Shown here one piece after another: positions 1-8,130 of a stretch of 35,990 nucleotides of DNA. Source of the stretch: Robiginitomaculum sp. GTDB taxonomy: Bacteria > Pseudomonadota > Alphaproteobacteria > Caulobacterales > Maricaulaceae. A program made the translations under genes and the position numbers. Location of the stretch: NCBI GenBank assembly GCA_027080345.1, contig JALWSB010000185.1, positions 1 to 35,990 of the forward strand, in the 5' to 3' direction. The first letter of the stretch is position 1; every line of letters starts with the position of its first letter. The notes beneath the pieces are model-generated. The model was not told where the DNA came from, searched no databases, and was given only the letters and a program-made list of their open reading frames with translations.

Positions 1-134
1 AAGAATCGGCTATTGCCCCCATATAACGCTATGCCTCTGGACAGAACGTTAAGATAATGAACTTGCCAACTCGCCAAGAGTATATGCAAATATGCTAATA
101 TACGAGAAAAAACAAGATTTTTTCTGGTAAATAA

Positions 135-166
135 AAAGGCCGCCATGATTTCCCATGACGGCCCTT
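135..166 (-). terminator. Rho-independent terminator after the fadL-like gene
   Basis: Read on the minus strand, a 10-bp stem GGCCGTCATG / CATGGCGGCC (one G-T pair) closes a 6-base loop and is followed by TTTTTATTT. It lies about 20 bases past the stop of the FadL-like gene, so it is the natural end of that transcript. The rest of 1-134 is AT-rich and shows no gene or convincing promoter. Confidence 0.85.
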
Positions 167-186
167 AAAATTAATCAGACACAGAC

Positions 187-1488
187 CTAGTTAAACTTGA
201 AAGTCCAGCCTGCGGTAATTTCAAGCTGACGCATGCGCAGCTCAATAGTACGATTTGGGTTCGGGCCACTGGTAGTGAACTCAATCCCGCGCACTTTATT
301 GGTTGGTGCATACATGAGTGAAAATTCGAACGAATGTTTTTCGTTGGCATTATACTCAAAACCACCGGTAATGTGCGTTTTCATAATACCCGGCGCCATG
401 ATATTCAATGTTACATCATTTGTACCAATCGGGTTTTCATTACGCGCAAAACCTGCGCGCCACGTCCATTTGTCCTGGCGGTATTCGGTACCAAATTTGA
501 TAACATCAATATTCTGCCAACCAAAACCGGGGCCGCCAAAGTTCCCGAAAAGGTTTGGAATACGCGATGAATTACCAATTGAACCAACGCTTTGATAATT
601 AATTCGTTTATAATCAACAACGAATGTCCAATCAGGAGAGACATCAAAAGCAACACCGAGAGTATAATTTTCCGGGATGTTGAAATCACCACCATCGGCA
701 AACAGGCCGCGATATTTGTCAAACCGCGCCATGTCCAATTCAGACTGATAGGTCCCGGCAATGCGGAAATTTTCGGCAACATCAAGCTGGAAACCAACCC
801 GTGCCCCAAGACCCGTTGAAAATTCACTGGTATTGTTGCTTAGCGCAGACGCATCAACACTAAACGGAGAGAAGGCCAAAAGACCACGGGCCTCAAATTG
901 GTGAACCGCCAATACCGGCGCGACACCAATCGTCAACCGATCACCAAGTTTATAGGCAAAGTTGGCGGCAACCAGCAACTGATTAAGATTAACCCCGGTC
1001 CCTGCACCGCAAAAAACGCCGGTTGCGGCCGGGAACGGCGGAGACGCACAAACCGGGTTGGCCAATTCACGTGGCCAGCTGGTATTCATGCCACCATTAC
1101 CAACTGCGGTCAGCGAAAAACCTAGTTTATCGCTGAACTGGTGGCTATAGGCAAAGCCCGGCACAGCAAACCAGTTGGAGCCTGATTTAACATCACCGGC
1201 CGGAACAAAACCGCCAGGACCAGACCCGTTAAAATGCCGAATGGGACTAAAAGCCGACAGGCTGATCTGCAATTCATTACCTGAATCAATCGCGCCGGCC
1301 GGGTTCATCGCCCCGCCAAAAGCATCACGGGTATCGGCGACACCGGCCCCGCCCATTGCTTTGGAACGGGCACTGATCCCGTGTTGGAAATACCCTTCTG
1401 TTGCCTGCGCGGCTGGCGCAACAAGCATTGCGGCGCTTGTCGCGCCCATAATTGCTGTAGACAGCAAAATCTTAGTTAAACGAGCCAT
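187..1488 (-). CDS. FadL/OmpP1/TodX-family outer-membrane transport protein
   Basis: A 433-residue outer-membrane beta-barrel of the FadL family, which carries long-chain fatty acids or other hydrophobic compounds across the outer membrane. Residues 1-30 form a signal peptide ending near AQA. The mature N-terminus (TEGYFQHG) leads into the family's typical region GGAGVADTRDAFGGAMNPAG, with the NPAG motif. Many alternating strand segments follow, and the protein ends in WTFKFN, a typical outer-membrane aromatic terminus. I chose the start at 1488 because GGGGAGGGGA lies just upstream; an in-frame start 10 codons earlier has no such site. It is downstream of tusA in the same orientation with a gap of about 115 bases, so cotranscription is possible but unproven. 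The substrate cannot be read from sequence; fatty acid is the default guess. The family call is firm. Confidence 0.9.
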   Translation of the reverse strand: MARLTKILLSTAIMGATSAAMLVAPAAQATEGYFQHGISARSKAMGGAGVADTRDAFGGAMNPAGAIDSGNELQISLSAFSPIRHFNGSGPGGFVPAGDVKSGSNWFAVPGFAYSHQFSDKLGFSLTAVGNGGMNTSWPRELANPVCASPPFPAATGVFCGAGTGVNLNQLLVAANFAYKLGDRLTIGVAPVLAVHQFEARGLLAFSPFSVDASALSNNTSEFSTGLGARVGFQLDVAENFRIAGTYQSELDMARFDKYRGLFADGGDFNIPENYTLGVAFDVSPDWTFVVDYKRINYQSVGSIGNSSRIPNLFGNFGGPGFGWQNIDVIKFGTEYRQDKWTWRAGFARNENPIGTNDVTLNIMAPGIMKTHITGGFEYNANEKHSFEFSLMYAPTNKVRGIEFTTSGPNPNRTIELRMRQLEITAGWTFKFN

Positions 1489-1604
1489 AGTCCCCTCCCC
1501 GGTCATACGCTCTTGCAAAAAACCGTACCCATATATCAGGTCCAGTCACGAATGGCATGTTAATGCCGATGGGACCACTGCATGGCAATGGCCCCGATAA
1601 TCAG

Positions 1605-1832
1605 TCAGGCGACCCGTTTAATCAAAAACCGGTAGACATCGCCCTCATGCACATGTTCGACCAGTTCATTACCGGTCGTGCGGCAAAACGCCTCAAAATC
1701 AGCGGTCGAGCCCGGATCCGTAGAAAGGACCTCCAGAGTTTTACCGTTTTCAAGACCTTTGAGAGCCTTCTTCGCCTTGAGAATAGGCAGCGGGCAATTC
1801 AGCCCTTTTGCATCCAGTGTTTCGTCAGCCAT
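1605..1832 (-). CDS. tusA: TusA-family sulfur-carrier protein
   Basis: A 75-residue cytosolic TusA (SirA/YhhP) family protein. These carry sulfur as a persulfide on one cysteine, for tRNA thiolation, molybdenum cofactor or oxidative sulfur metabolism. The hallmark CPLP motif is present, with Cys13 as the sulfur-binding residue, followed by the amphipathic helix ILKAKKALKGL and the beta strand LEVLSTDPGS. The start at 1832 is preferred over 1847 because GGAGA sits 5 bases upstream; the upstream ATG has no ribosome-binding site. It lies about 40 bases downstream of the DsrE2-like gene and is almost certainly in the same operon. TusA and DsrE2 are known partners in sulfur-transfer chains of sulfur oxidisers. 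No rhodanese or sHdr/dsr genes are visible here, so the acceptor pathway is unknown. Confidence 0.9.
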   Translation of the reverse strand: MADETLDAKGLNCPLPILKAKKALKGLENGKTLEVLSTDPGSTADFEAFCRTTGNELVEHVHEGDVYRFLIKRVA

Positions 1833-1872
1833 AACGTCTCCATTCATATTTCATTGCCATGACAGCAGTCTA

Positions 1873-2385
1873 TTACATAAATAGGTTGATGTCAGATTCA
1901 AGAGCGTGCGCCATCCATGTGGCCGCGCCGCCCAGTTCAACTTCATCAATCATGTCACCTTTGTCCATTTCAAAAAGATCAAGGGTCATTTGACAACCGA
2001 TCATTTTCACATCGGACAAAACCGCCGCTTCGCGCAATTCCTCGATCGAGGCGACGCCTTTTTTCTTGATCAGATTTTTCATCATCACAGAGGCCATATC
2101 CGTCACGCCAGGAATCATCCCGACCATGTTGGGCATGGACATGTGCATACCGCCCATGGGCATGGCCATCGCCGGATTACCCAGTGGCGTCACTTTAAGT
2201 TTTAGATCCTTGTTCAAAAGGGTCAGGCCGTAAAACGTAAAAAACATGGTGACATCGACATCCATCGCCGCCGCCGTCGTCGCCAGAATAAAGGGCGGAT
2301 AAGCCCAGTCCAGCGACCCTTTGGTGCAGATGATTGTCATTTTCTTCGCATTGCTTAGCGCTTCCACGCTATCTTTTTGTGCCAT
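1873..2385 (-). CDS. DsrE2-like (DsrE/DsrF/DrsH-like family) protein
   Basis: A 170-residue DsrE/F-like protein of the DsrE2 group (COG2210-like), presumed to take part in intracellular sulfur transfer. Candidate sulfur-handling cysteines are Cys20 (in TIICTKGSLDWAYPP) and Cys131 (in MIGCQMTLDLF); the latter is the family's characteristic position. Residues 73-102 form a methionine-rich loop with 11 Met in 30 residues. The start at 2385 is favoured by GAGGAGA upstream; the open frame extends 12 codons further without a better site. It is the first gene of a probable dsrE2-tusA operon and has a good sigma70-like promoter upstream. The family assignment is firm. The physiological reaction is inferred from the pairing with TusA. 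The Met-rich loop may be structural rather than metal-binding. Confidence 0.85.
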   Translation of the reverse strand: MAQKDSVEALSNAKKMTIICTKGSLDWAYPPFILATTAAAMDVDVTMFFTFYGLTLLNKDLKLKVTPLGNPAMAMPMGGMHMSMPNMVGMIPGVTDMASVMMKNLIKKKGVASIEELREAAVLSDVKMIGCQMTLDLFEMDKGDMIDEVELGGAATWMAHALESDINLFM

Positions 2386-2462
2386 TGTGCCGGTCTCCTC
2401 GGTCTTGCAACACGTCCCCAATCCCCCGGGATTCGTATATCAGCAATTGCTTTATTAGAGAA

Positions 2463-2490
2463 TTTGTATGAAAGACGCTAGTCTGGTCAA
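2463..2490 (-). promoter_or_regulatory. Sigma70-like promoter for dsrE2-tusA
   Basis: On the minus strand, TTGACC (5 of 6 against TTGACA) is followed after 16 bases by TACAAA (4 of 6 against TATAAT). It lies about 80 bases upstream of the dsrE2 start in the divergent gap facing the deacetylase gene. The rest of that gap is AT-rich, and I could not place a convincing promoter for the deacetylase on the plus strand. Confidence 0.5.
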
Positions 2491-2582
2491 GCAATTTTCT
2501 TCAAATAAGCCATAAAATAATGGTTATGCCCTGCTTTTCTGGCAATATTTTTTGATAAAATGGGCGAAATCCCCCTCGGACT

Positions 2583-3713
2583 ATGACAAAAATGCACCAT
2601 AAACTCGAAAAAAATGCCGTATTTATCTCCTCACCGGTGTTTCGGCGCGCCGCCTGGGGTCACAATCATCCGCTGGCAATACCACGGCAAAGCGCCATGC
2701 TGGATTTATGTGATCTTCTTGGCTGGCTTCCCGCAGCGGACTGCCGCCTTGCCGAGGCCGCGACGCCGACCACGCTCGCCCGATTTCATGATCGCGATTA
2801 TATTAATGCCTTTATGAGCGCCAGCCAGAGCGGCAAAGCGAGCATTGCCATGCGCGAAAAATACCATTTTGGTACCATGGAAAACCCGCTTTTCCCCGGC
2901 TTGTTTGAACGTGCGGCAACTACGGTTGGCGGCTCCATCCTGGGGGCTGAACTGGCGCTTGACGGGCATCTGGTTTTTCACCCCTCCGGGGGAACCCACC
3001 ACGGGCGGCGCGGTTATGCCAGCGGGTTTTGTTATTTTAACGACCCGGTTTTTGCCATTATGACCTTGCTGGACCATGGTGTGAACCGGGTCTTTTACGT
3101 TGATCTTGATGCCCATCACGGAGACGGTGTCGAGGCCGCATTTAGTGATGGCGAACGGGTTTTCACGCTTTCCATCCATGAAGAAAACCGCTGGCCCTAT
3201 AGCGGCACTCTTGATGAGCCAGGAAGAGCGCGCGTTTGCAACATCCCGGTCCCCAAGGGTTTTAACGATAGCGAGCTTGATTATGTGCTGCGCACAGTTA
3301 TCACCCCGGCATGCAACAAATTCAGGCCCGAAGCGGTGGTTGTAACCTGTGGTGCCGATGGTCTGGCGGGTGATCCTCTGTCCGGCATGGCGTTAAGCAA
3401 TGGGGCCTTGTGGGACAGTGTGCTGGCGTTAACCGCCATGGCCCCGATACGCCTTGTTCTTGGCGGCGGCGGCTACAATCCCTGGACGGTGGCGCGGTGC
3501 TGGGCCGGTCTGTGGGGGCGGTTAAGTAACCGCCCCATCCCCGAGACACTCCCCGAGGCGGCGCAAATGCTTTTGCGCAGCCTGGAGAGCGATTTGATCG
3601 ACCCGGAAGATGTTGAACCACACTGGATTACAGCGTTGCGCGACCCGCCCGCAAAAGACCCGATACGCCCGGCCGTGATTGAGGCGGCAAAGGCGGCCTC
3701 AGGCGCCTTGTGA
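2583..3713 (+). CDS. Histone deacetylase-fold (AcuC-like) zinc amidohydrolase
   Basis: A 376-residue cytosolic enzyme of the arginase/deacetylase superfamily (bacterial HDAC, AcuC and acetylpolyamine amidohydrolase relatives), which removes acyl groups from lysine or polyamine amines. The active site looks complete: His139-His140 (GGTHHG), zinc ligands Asp176 and His178 in DLDAHHGDG, third zinc ligand Asp264 in GADGLAGDPL, and the transition-state tyrosine Tyr298 in GGGGYN. Length is normal for the family. A second ATG nine bases on could also be used; neither has a strong ribosome-binding site. It is divergent from dsrE2, and its last 15 bases overlap the 3' end of a convergent acetyltransferase gene. 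Its substrate cannot be told: acetylated proteins such as acetyl-CoA synthetase, or polyamines, are both plausible. Confidence 0.9.
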   Translation: MTKMHHKLEKNAVFISSPVFRRAAWGHNHPLAIPRQSAMLDLCDLLGWLPAADCRLAEAATPTTLARFHDRDYINAFMSASQSGKASIAMREKYHFGTMENPLFPGLFERAATTVGGSILGAELALDGHLVFHPSGGTHHGRRGYASGFCYFNDPVFAIMTLLDHGVNRVFYVDLDAHHGDGVEAAFSDGERVFTLSIHEENRWPYSGTLDEPGRARVCNIPVPKGFNDSELDYVLRTVITPACNKFRPEAVVVTCGADGLAGDPLSGMALSNGALWDSVLALTAMAPIRLVLGGGGYNPWTVARCWAGLWGRLSNRPIPETLPEAAQMLLRSLESDLIDPEDVEPHWITALRDPPAKDPIRPAVIEAAKAASGAL

Positions 3714-4292
3714 CCCATCCTCGGCCAGCCGCGCAAATAATACATGGTCATGCCATTCGCCATTGATTTTAAGATAAGAGCGCGCCAGTCCCTCTTCGTG
3801 AAATCCGGCTTTTTTTAACAAGGATTTTGACGGAATATTGGTGGGCAGACACGCCGCTTCGACCCGGTGCAGACGCAATGCACCAAAGGCAAAGTCACAA
3901 ACCGCTTCGACCGCGGCACCAATCATACCGGTGCGCCGATACGGCAGCCCCACCCAATAGCCAAGCGATGCCGCCTGGGCCACGCCCCGGCGCACATGGC
4001 TTAAATTACAGGCCCCGACCAGATGTCCATCGGATTCGCGAAACACCATAAACGCATAACCAAGCCCGCGCACCCGGTCATCGCCATAGCGGCGCAAGCG
4101 GCGCTTGAATGCCGATTGCATCAATTCGTCACGCGCCCATTGCGGCTCCCACGGGATCAAGAAATCCTGGCTGAGCGCGCGCAACCGCGCCCATTCATCA
4201 TAGTCAGCAAGACACGGGTGGCGCAGAATAACGCCTTTGCCCTGTAATTTTCCTCCAGGTAAATCAGATAAATCCGGCCGAAACAAAACCAT
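3699..4292 (-). CDS. GNAT-family N-acetyltransferase, RimJ/RimL-like
   Basis: A 197-residue GNAT acetyltransferase of the RimJ/RimL type, which moves acetyl from acetyl-CoA to an amine, classically the N-terminal alanine of ribosomal protein S5. Visible family segments are the strand-rich N-terminus (VILRHPCLADYDEW), LVGACNLSHV, the acetyl-CoA pyrophosphate loop region around PYRRTGMIGAAVEAV, and the C-terminal signature LPTNIPSKSLLKKAGFHEEG. It follows SURF1 after 36 bases on the same strand and is probably the last gene of the oxidase operon transcript. No clear ribosome-binding site is visible, so the start is the least certain part. The last 15 bases overlap the convergent deacetylase gene. 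Target protein unknown; ribosomal-protein acetylation is inferred from similarity only. Confidence 0.85.
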   Translation of the reverse strand: MVLFRPDLSDLPGGKLQGKGVILRHPCLADYDEWARLRALSQDFLIPWEPQWARDELMQSAFKRRLRRYGDDRVRGLGYAFMVFRESDGHLVGACNLSHVRRGVAQAASLGYWVGLPYRRTGMIGAAVEAVCDFAFGALRLHRVEAACLPTNIPSKSLLKKAGFHEEGLARSYLKINGEWHDHVLFARLAEDGSQGA

Positions 4293-4328
4293 GCTGTGCT
4301 TTCAGAAAATCAAGAAACAAGATGCAGC

Positions 4329-5054
4329 CTAACGCACCTTTGCGCGTAAAGACAAGCGCCCGGCCCGCCAGTGCCAGGCAAAATAAATCGCCAATGCCGC
4401 CAGCGCCAGACCAAACCAGGTCAGCGCATAATCAAGATGGTTATTCGGCAAATCGGCATGTGATGGGGCCGGTATTGGCCAGCCGGTTTTGCCCGGGGCC
4501 GTATCAACATCCAGAACATAGTCGGTAACGGCATTATCGGCATCTGATGCGCCCAGCATGGTTTTGCTGTCGCGCCAATACCATATCCCGCCGGGCCGGT
4601 TTTGCGGCGTAAACAGCCTCTTGCCGCGCACCGGCTTGAGAACACCCGTCAACAAAACATCAGATGAAACCGGCGGCCGCTGCCATGTCGGCTCTTTTTG
4701 ATAGGGAATATAGCCAAGATCAGTGACAATTTTTATGCCGCTTTTGCTTTCAAAGGCGCTCAACACCCGCAAGGCCTGTTTGCCATCACGCACCGCAAAC
4801 AGCATGTGCGGTGGGGTGTCCATAAAATGCCCACGCACAGAGACATTACGCCAGCCAATGGGCGCGCCATTGGCGCTTTGTGATAACAGTTTTTCCAGCG
4901 GAACAGGTGGCAAGGTGGCGCCGTGCTCTATTTGCGCGATCAGATCGGTTTTCCAGTGCAGGCGCTGCACCTGCCACACCCCAAGCCAAATCAGAATCGC
5001 CAGCACTGGCACCATAACAGCGCTCAGAATAGGGGCCGGGGAAAAGCGTACCAT
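4329..5054 (-). CDS. SURF1-family cytochrome c oxidase assembly protein
   Basis: A 241-residue inner-membrane protein of the SURF1/Shy1 family, which helps insert heme a into subunit I of aa3 oxidase. It has the standard layout: an N-terminal membrane helix (about 10-28) running into the signature LGVWQVQRLHWK, a large periplasmic domain, and a C-terminal helix (about 205-228) preceded by NNHLDYALTWFGLA. It is the downstream assembly gene of the cox operon, 12 bases after the DUF983 gene. Length and motifs match active family members, and nothing looks broken. Confidence 0.93.
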   Translation of the reverse strand: MVRFSPAPILSAVMVPVLAILIWLGVWQVQRLHWKTDLIAQIEHGATLPPVPLEKLLSQSANGAPIGWRNVSVRGHFMDTPPHMLFAVRDGKQALRVLSAFESKSGIKIVTDLGYIPYQKEPTWQRPPVSSDVLLTGVLKPVRGKRLFTPQNRPGGIWYWRDSKTMLGASDADNAVTDYVLDVDTAPGKTGWPIPAPSHADLPNNHLDYALTWFGLALAALAIYFAWHWRAGRLSLRAKVR

Positions 5055-5066
5055 GCCGGAATGCGC

Positions 5067-5447
5067 CTAATCGGGTTTGCGAGGCTGTTTATTGCGGCCC
5101 TCAACAACATTATTGCGGTACATCAGCGCAAACCAGAACGCCTTGAACGGGCGCAGCAAGGCAATGGTCAGCACAGTCGCCAAAGGCAGCCATAAAAGCG
5201 CGTGTACCCATAAAGGCGGGTGAAACCCAACTTCAACAAATAAAGCGGGGAAAACCACCAACACCCCGACCAGCAAGATAACCACACTGGCCGGACCATC
5301 CCCGGCGTCTTCATAGCGATAATCCATGCCACAGCATTCACAACTGTCGGCAATTTTCAAAAAGCCGTTAAACAAAGCCCCTTCCCCGCAGCGCGGGCAC
5401 ACACATTTCAGCCCGCACGTTATCGGGGAAATAGCGTTATCGCTCAT
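5067..5447 (-). CDS. DUF983 membrane protein with N-terminal zinc ribbon
   Basis: A 126-residue DUF983 protein, a small inner-membrane family usually encoded between coxC and SURF1 in alphaproteobacteria. The N-terminal cytoplasmic part carries two Cys pairs, CPRCG near residue 18 and CECCG near residue 36, consistent with a zinc or other metal site. Two membrane helices follow ([19 protein letters not shown] and [16 protein letters not shown]), then a basic tail. Its ATG overlaps the ctaE stop by 4 bases (ATGA), indicating translational coupling. The biochemical role is not established; association with oxidase assembly is inferred from gene position. Confidence 0.9.
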   Translation of the reverse strand: MSDNAISPITCGLKCVCPRCGEGALFNGFLKIADSCECCGMDYRYEDAGDGPASVVILLVGVLVVFPALFVEVGFHPPLWVHALLWLPLATVLTIALLRPFKAFWFALMYRNNVVEGRNKQPRKPD

Positions 5448-6271
5448 CCGAAAATGACATAGATAAAGGTGAAGAGGAACAGCCAGACCACATCAACAAA
5501 GTGCCAGTACCAGGCCGCTGCCTCAAAGCCAAAATGCTTGGTCGGCGTAAACCCGCCCGCCATCAGCCGTAGCAGACAAACCGCGAGGAATATGGTGCCG
5601 ATGATAACGTGCGCGCCGTGAAAGCCAGTCGCCATAAAGAAGGTTGCGCCATAAAGATTACCGGCAAAATGGAACCCGGCTTCGGAATATTCCATAGCCT
5701 GAAACGTGGTAAAGGTCATGCCCAGCAAAACCGTCAGCAACAAACCAACCTTGGCACCATTGCGGTTCCCGTGGATCAATGCATGGTGCGCCCAGGTTAC
5801 CGTGGTCCCGGACAACAGCAAAATCAGCGTATTGGCCAGCGGCAAATGCCAGGGGTTAAACGGCTCGACGCCCTCGGGCGGCCAGGTTTCAAAGCCGTGC
5901 GCCACACCGGCGGCGAGCCGCGCATCATGGAATAATGCGCCTTCGAAAAACATCCAGAACCAGCCGACAAAAAACATCACTTCGGAGGCGATAAACAAGA
6001 TCATGCCATAACGCATGGCCAATTGGACAACCGGTGTATGATCCCCGGCGCGGCCCTCGCGCAAGACATCAGACCACCAGCCAATCATCGTAAAGACAAC
6101 ACCCAGAATGCCCAAAAGCGCCACCCAAGGAGTACCTGCAGGGAGACCAAACAGGCCCTTCATCCAGATAACAGTGCCCATGGTCAGGGTCAGCGCCGCA
6201 GCCGAGCCAATCAAAGGCCATGGGCTGGGGTCAACAAGGTGATAATCGTGTTCAACAGCGTGCGTGGACAA
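5444..6271 (-). CDS. ctaE: Cytochrome c oxidase subunit III
   Basis: A 275-residue subunit III of the aa3-type terminal oxidase: a polytopic inner-membrane protein with about seven helices that stabilises proton uptake by subunit I. Recognisable segments are [14 protein letters not shown] at the N-terminus, [19 protein letters not shown], the AYHALIHG-like region [29 protein letters not shown], and the final [22 protein letters not shown]. The start codon is TTG (6269-6271). It is supported by GGGGGA six bases upstream and by the normal N-terminus, and there is no nearby ATG. The gene is separated from ctaG by about 100 bases holding small hairpins, unlike the otherwise overlapping operon, and overlaps the next gene by 4 bases. 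Confidence 0.96.
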   Translation of the reverse strand: MSTHAVEHDYHLVDPSPWPLIGSAAALTLTMGTVIWMKGLFGLPAGTPWVALLGILGVVFTMIGWWSDVLREGRAGDHTPVVQLAMRYGMILFIASEVMFFVGWFWMFFEGALFHDARLAAGVAHGFETWPPEGVEPFNPWHLPLANTLILLLSGTTVTWAHHALIHGNRNGAKVGLLLTVLLGMTFTTFQAMEYSEAGFHFAGNLYGATFFMATGFHGAHVIIGTIFLAVCLLRLMAGGFTPTKHFGFEAAAWYWHFVDVVWLFLFTFIYVIFG

Positions 6272-6290
6272 TTTAATCCCCCAAAATCAT

Positions 6291-6341
6291 GCCGAAGCGA
6301 TTCGGCGCTCGATAATATGCACCATCTGCTATAACGGTGCA
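6291..6341 (-). promoter_or_regulatory. Tandem hairpins in the ctaG-ctaE gap
   Basis: Two perfect 6-bp inverted repeats lie in the only sizeable gap in this part of the operon: GCCGAA-GCGA-TTCGGC (6291-6306) and TGCACC-12 bases-GGTGCA (6318-6341). A weaker GCGG-CAA-CCGC follows at 6350-6360. The first hairpin ends 8 bases before the GGGGG ribosome-binding site of ctaE on the minus strand. No T-run follows, so these are not classical terminators. An RNA-processing or stability role, or control of ctaE translation, is inference. Confidence 0.4.
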
Positions 6342-6375
6342 GTGTGAATGCGGCAACCGCCGCGCTGGCGTGCGC

Positions 6376-6972
6376 TTATGATTTGCCATTGGCTTTTGGC
6401 AATTGCGCACTCTTCAAAGGCTTCTTTTTATCTTTCTCAAAAAACGTATAGGAAAGGGTAACGGTCTTGATATCATCAAGATTATGTTCGTCGGCGATAT
6501 CGGGTGAAATAAAATAAATCACCGGCATATCAATGCTTTCGCCCGGTTGCAGAGTTTGCTCGGTAAAGCAGAAACATTCCAGTTTGACAAAATAAAGCCC
6601 GGCCTTTTGCGGCGTAATATTATAGCTGGCCTGGCCGGTTATCGGGTGATCAGAATTATTCACCGCGCGAAATTTTGCCAGACTGTTCTCACCAATATGG
6701 ATGGTTTGTTTAAGCTGCAAAGGGCGAAACTCCCAATCCAGACCATTGGCGATAGAAGCATCAAAACGCACCGTCATCATCCGGTCGAGCACCTTGTCGG
6801 CCCCAACTTCTGCGGTCTGTGTGGTCCCGCCATAGCCGGTGACTTTACAAAAAATATTGTAAAGCGGCACAGACGCATAAGCCGCGCCAACCATGGCAAT
6901 CGCCAACACCCCGAAACCAATCAGGAAGCGGCCATTGCGCCGTGTTGTTTTATCATCAGGGGAGTGTGGCAT
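6376..6972 (-). CDS. ctaG: Cytochrome c oxidase assembly protein CtaG/Cox11
   Basis: A 198-residue Cox11/CtaG protein that delivers copper to the CuB site of subunit I. One membrane anchor (about 16-36) is followed by Cys42 just outside the membrane and an immunoglobulin-like periplasmic domain carrying the copper-binding pair Cys133 and Cys135 in ECFCFTEQ. The C-terminal region has the usual VTLSYTFF strand. Length is typical. Its start codon lies inside the 3' end of the small upstream ORF (17-base overlap), so the two are probably translationally coupled. It belongs to the cox operon between ctaB and ctaE. Confidence 0.95.
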   Translation of the reverse strand: MPHSPDDKTTRRNGRFLIGFGVLAIAMVGAAYASVPLYNIFCKVTGYGGTTQTAEVGADKVLDRMMTVRFDASIANGLDWEFRPLQLKQTIHIGENSLAKFRAVNNSDHPITGQASYNITPQKAGLYFVKLECFCFTEQTLQPGESIDMPVIYFISPDIADEHNLDDIKTVTLSYTFFEKDKKKPLKSAQLPKANGKS

Positions 6973-7117
6973 TGAGATTCCCGTGAATGCGTATAATCGT
7001 TACGACAAAGGCCAAAGCGCAAAAACCAAAAAGCGCCAGCCCGATGGCAATATTGCGTTTTGTGCGGGCGCGTTTTTGTTCTTCGGTCAAGGTTATATAT
7101 TTCATTTCGCCGCTCAT
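6956..7117 (-). CDS. Small single-helix membrane protein of the cox operon (CoxF-like)
   Basis: A 53-residue ORF beginning [10 protein letters not shown] and ending GNLNATLP. It has a charged N-terminus ([12 protein letters not shown]), one membrane helix (about residues 22-42, rich in I/L/A/F) and a short tail. Its ATG overlaps the ctaB stop by 4 bases (ATGA) and its stop lies 17 bases inside ctaG, so it sits exactly between two cox genes with coupled translation. A small unassigned membrane protein at this position, sometimes labelled CoxF or oxidase assembly protein, is common in alphaproteobacterial cox operons. I infer the same here from position and topology, not from a recognised motif. 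It is too short for many automatic callers. Confidence 0.75.
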   Translation of the reverse strand: MSGEMKYITLTEEQKRARTKRNIAIGLALFGFCALAFVVTIIRIHGNLNATLP

Positions 7118-8103
7118 GAGCCCAACCCCGCCAGTTTAAAGGGCGTGGCCAGGTGAAGCCCCAGGCCATGTTCGGCCAACAGCGCCGCGAAAACCGCGAA
7201 AAGATACAAAATGGAAAAGCCAAAAAGATCCCGCGCCGCTTTATCGCCCTTACGCACATCATAAAGCGCCGCGGCGATGGTTTCCCCGCTATCACCGGCG
7301 CGGCTGAAGGCCACGCGCACCGCCAAAAGGATAAAGGCAACACTGCTCAACGCCCCGACAGTGGCATAAAGCCAGCCGCCAAGCCCCGTCAGAACCGGCA
7401 TTAACGTCACAGCCCCAAGCAGCACGCTATAAAGCACAATCTGAATACGCGTAACCTGCGCGCCGCGCACCACCGGCAACATCGGCACACCGGCTTTTTC
7501 GTAATCCCCGGCCTTGTAGAGCGCCAGCGCCCAAAAGTGCGGCGGCGTCCATAAAAAGATAATCGCAAAAAGCAAAACCGCATCAAGATCAACCGACCCG
7601 GTGGCGGCAATCCAGCCAATCATCGGTGGAAAAGCCCCCGCCGCGCCGCCAATAACAATATTATGCGCGGTGCGCCGTTTCAGGCCCATGGTATAGATGA
7701 CCATGTAAAAGAAAATTGTGAAGGCCAGAAGCCCCGCCGCCAGATAATTGGCCGCTGCGCCCATAATCACCACGGCAATCGTTGCCATGACCAGTCCAAA
7801 GCCCAAAGCAGGTCCCGGCGCAACACGTCCCGCCGGAATGGGGCGCAAGCGGGTGCGGCGCATTTGCGCATCAATGTCCGCATCATACCACATGTTCAAA
7901 ACGCCCGCCGCCCCGGCGCCAAGTGCAATGGCAAACACCGAAACCAATGCCAGAACCGGGTTCATCGCGACCGGGGCCGCGACCAGACCAACCAGCGCGG
8001 TAAACACCACCAAAGACATCACACGCGGCTTCATCAGGGCGATGAAATCGCGCGGCTCCGCCAGCGATACAGCGATTGAATCGGTATGTGAAATGTCACT
8101 CAA
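7114..8103 (-). CDS. ctaB: Protoheme IX farnesyltransferase (heme O synthase)
   Basis: A 329-residue UbiA-superfamily inner-membrane prenyltransferase that adds a farnesyl group to heme b to give heme O, the precursor of heme A for the aa3 oxidase. The first Asp-rich motif is clear in [19 protein letters not shown], with the conserved RTxxRPxP. The second conserved stretch is [30 protein letters not shown]. Around nine hydrophobic helices are visible. It begins about 65 bases after ctaD, beyond a strong hairpin, and its stop overlaps the next small ORF by 4 bases. Confidence 0.96.
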   Translation of the reverse strand: MSDISHTDSIAVSLAEPRDFIALMKPRVMSLVVFTALVGLVAAPVAMNPVLALVSVFAIALGAGAAGVLNMWYDADIDAQMRRTRLRPIPAGRVAPGPALGFGLVMATIAVVIMGAAANYLAAGLLAFTIFFYMVIYTMGLKRRTAHNIVIGGAAGAFPPMIGWIAATGSVDLDAVLLFAIIFLWTPPHFWALALYKAGDYEKAGVPMLPVVRGAQVTRIQIVLYSVLLGAVTLMPVLTGLGGWLYATVGALSSVAFILLAVRVAFSRAGDSGETIAAALYDVRKGDKAARDLFGFSILYLFAVFAALLAEHGLGLHLATPFKLAGLGS

Positions 8104-8130
8104 GACATATAATCCTTAAGAGGGCAAAAC

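Noticed and set aside
63-110. AT-rich stretch with TTGCCA and TATGCT as a possible promoter on the plus strand
   Set aside because: The two elements are 22 bases apart and no gene follows on that strand.
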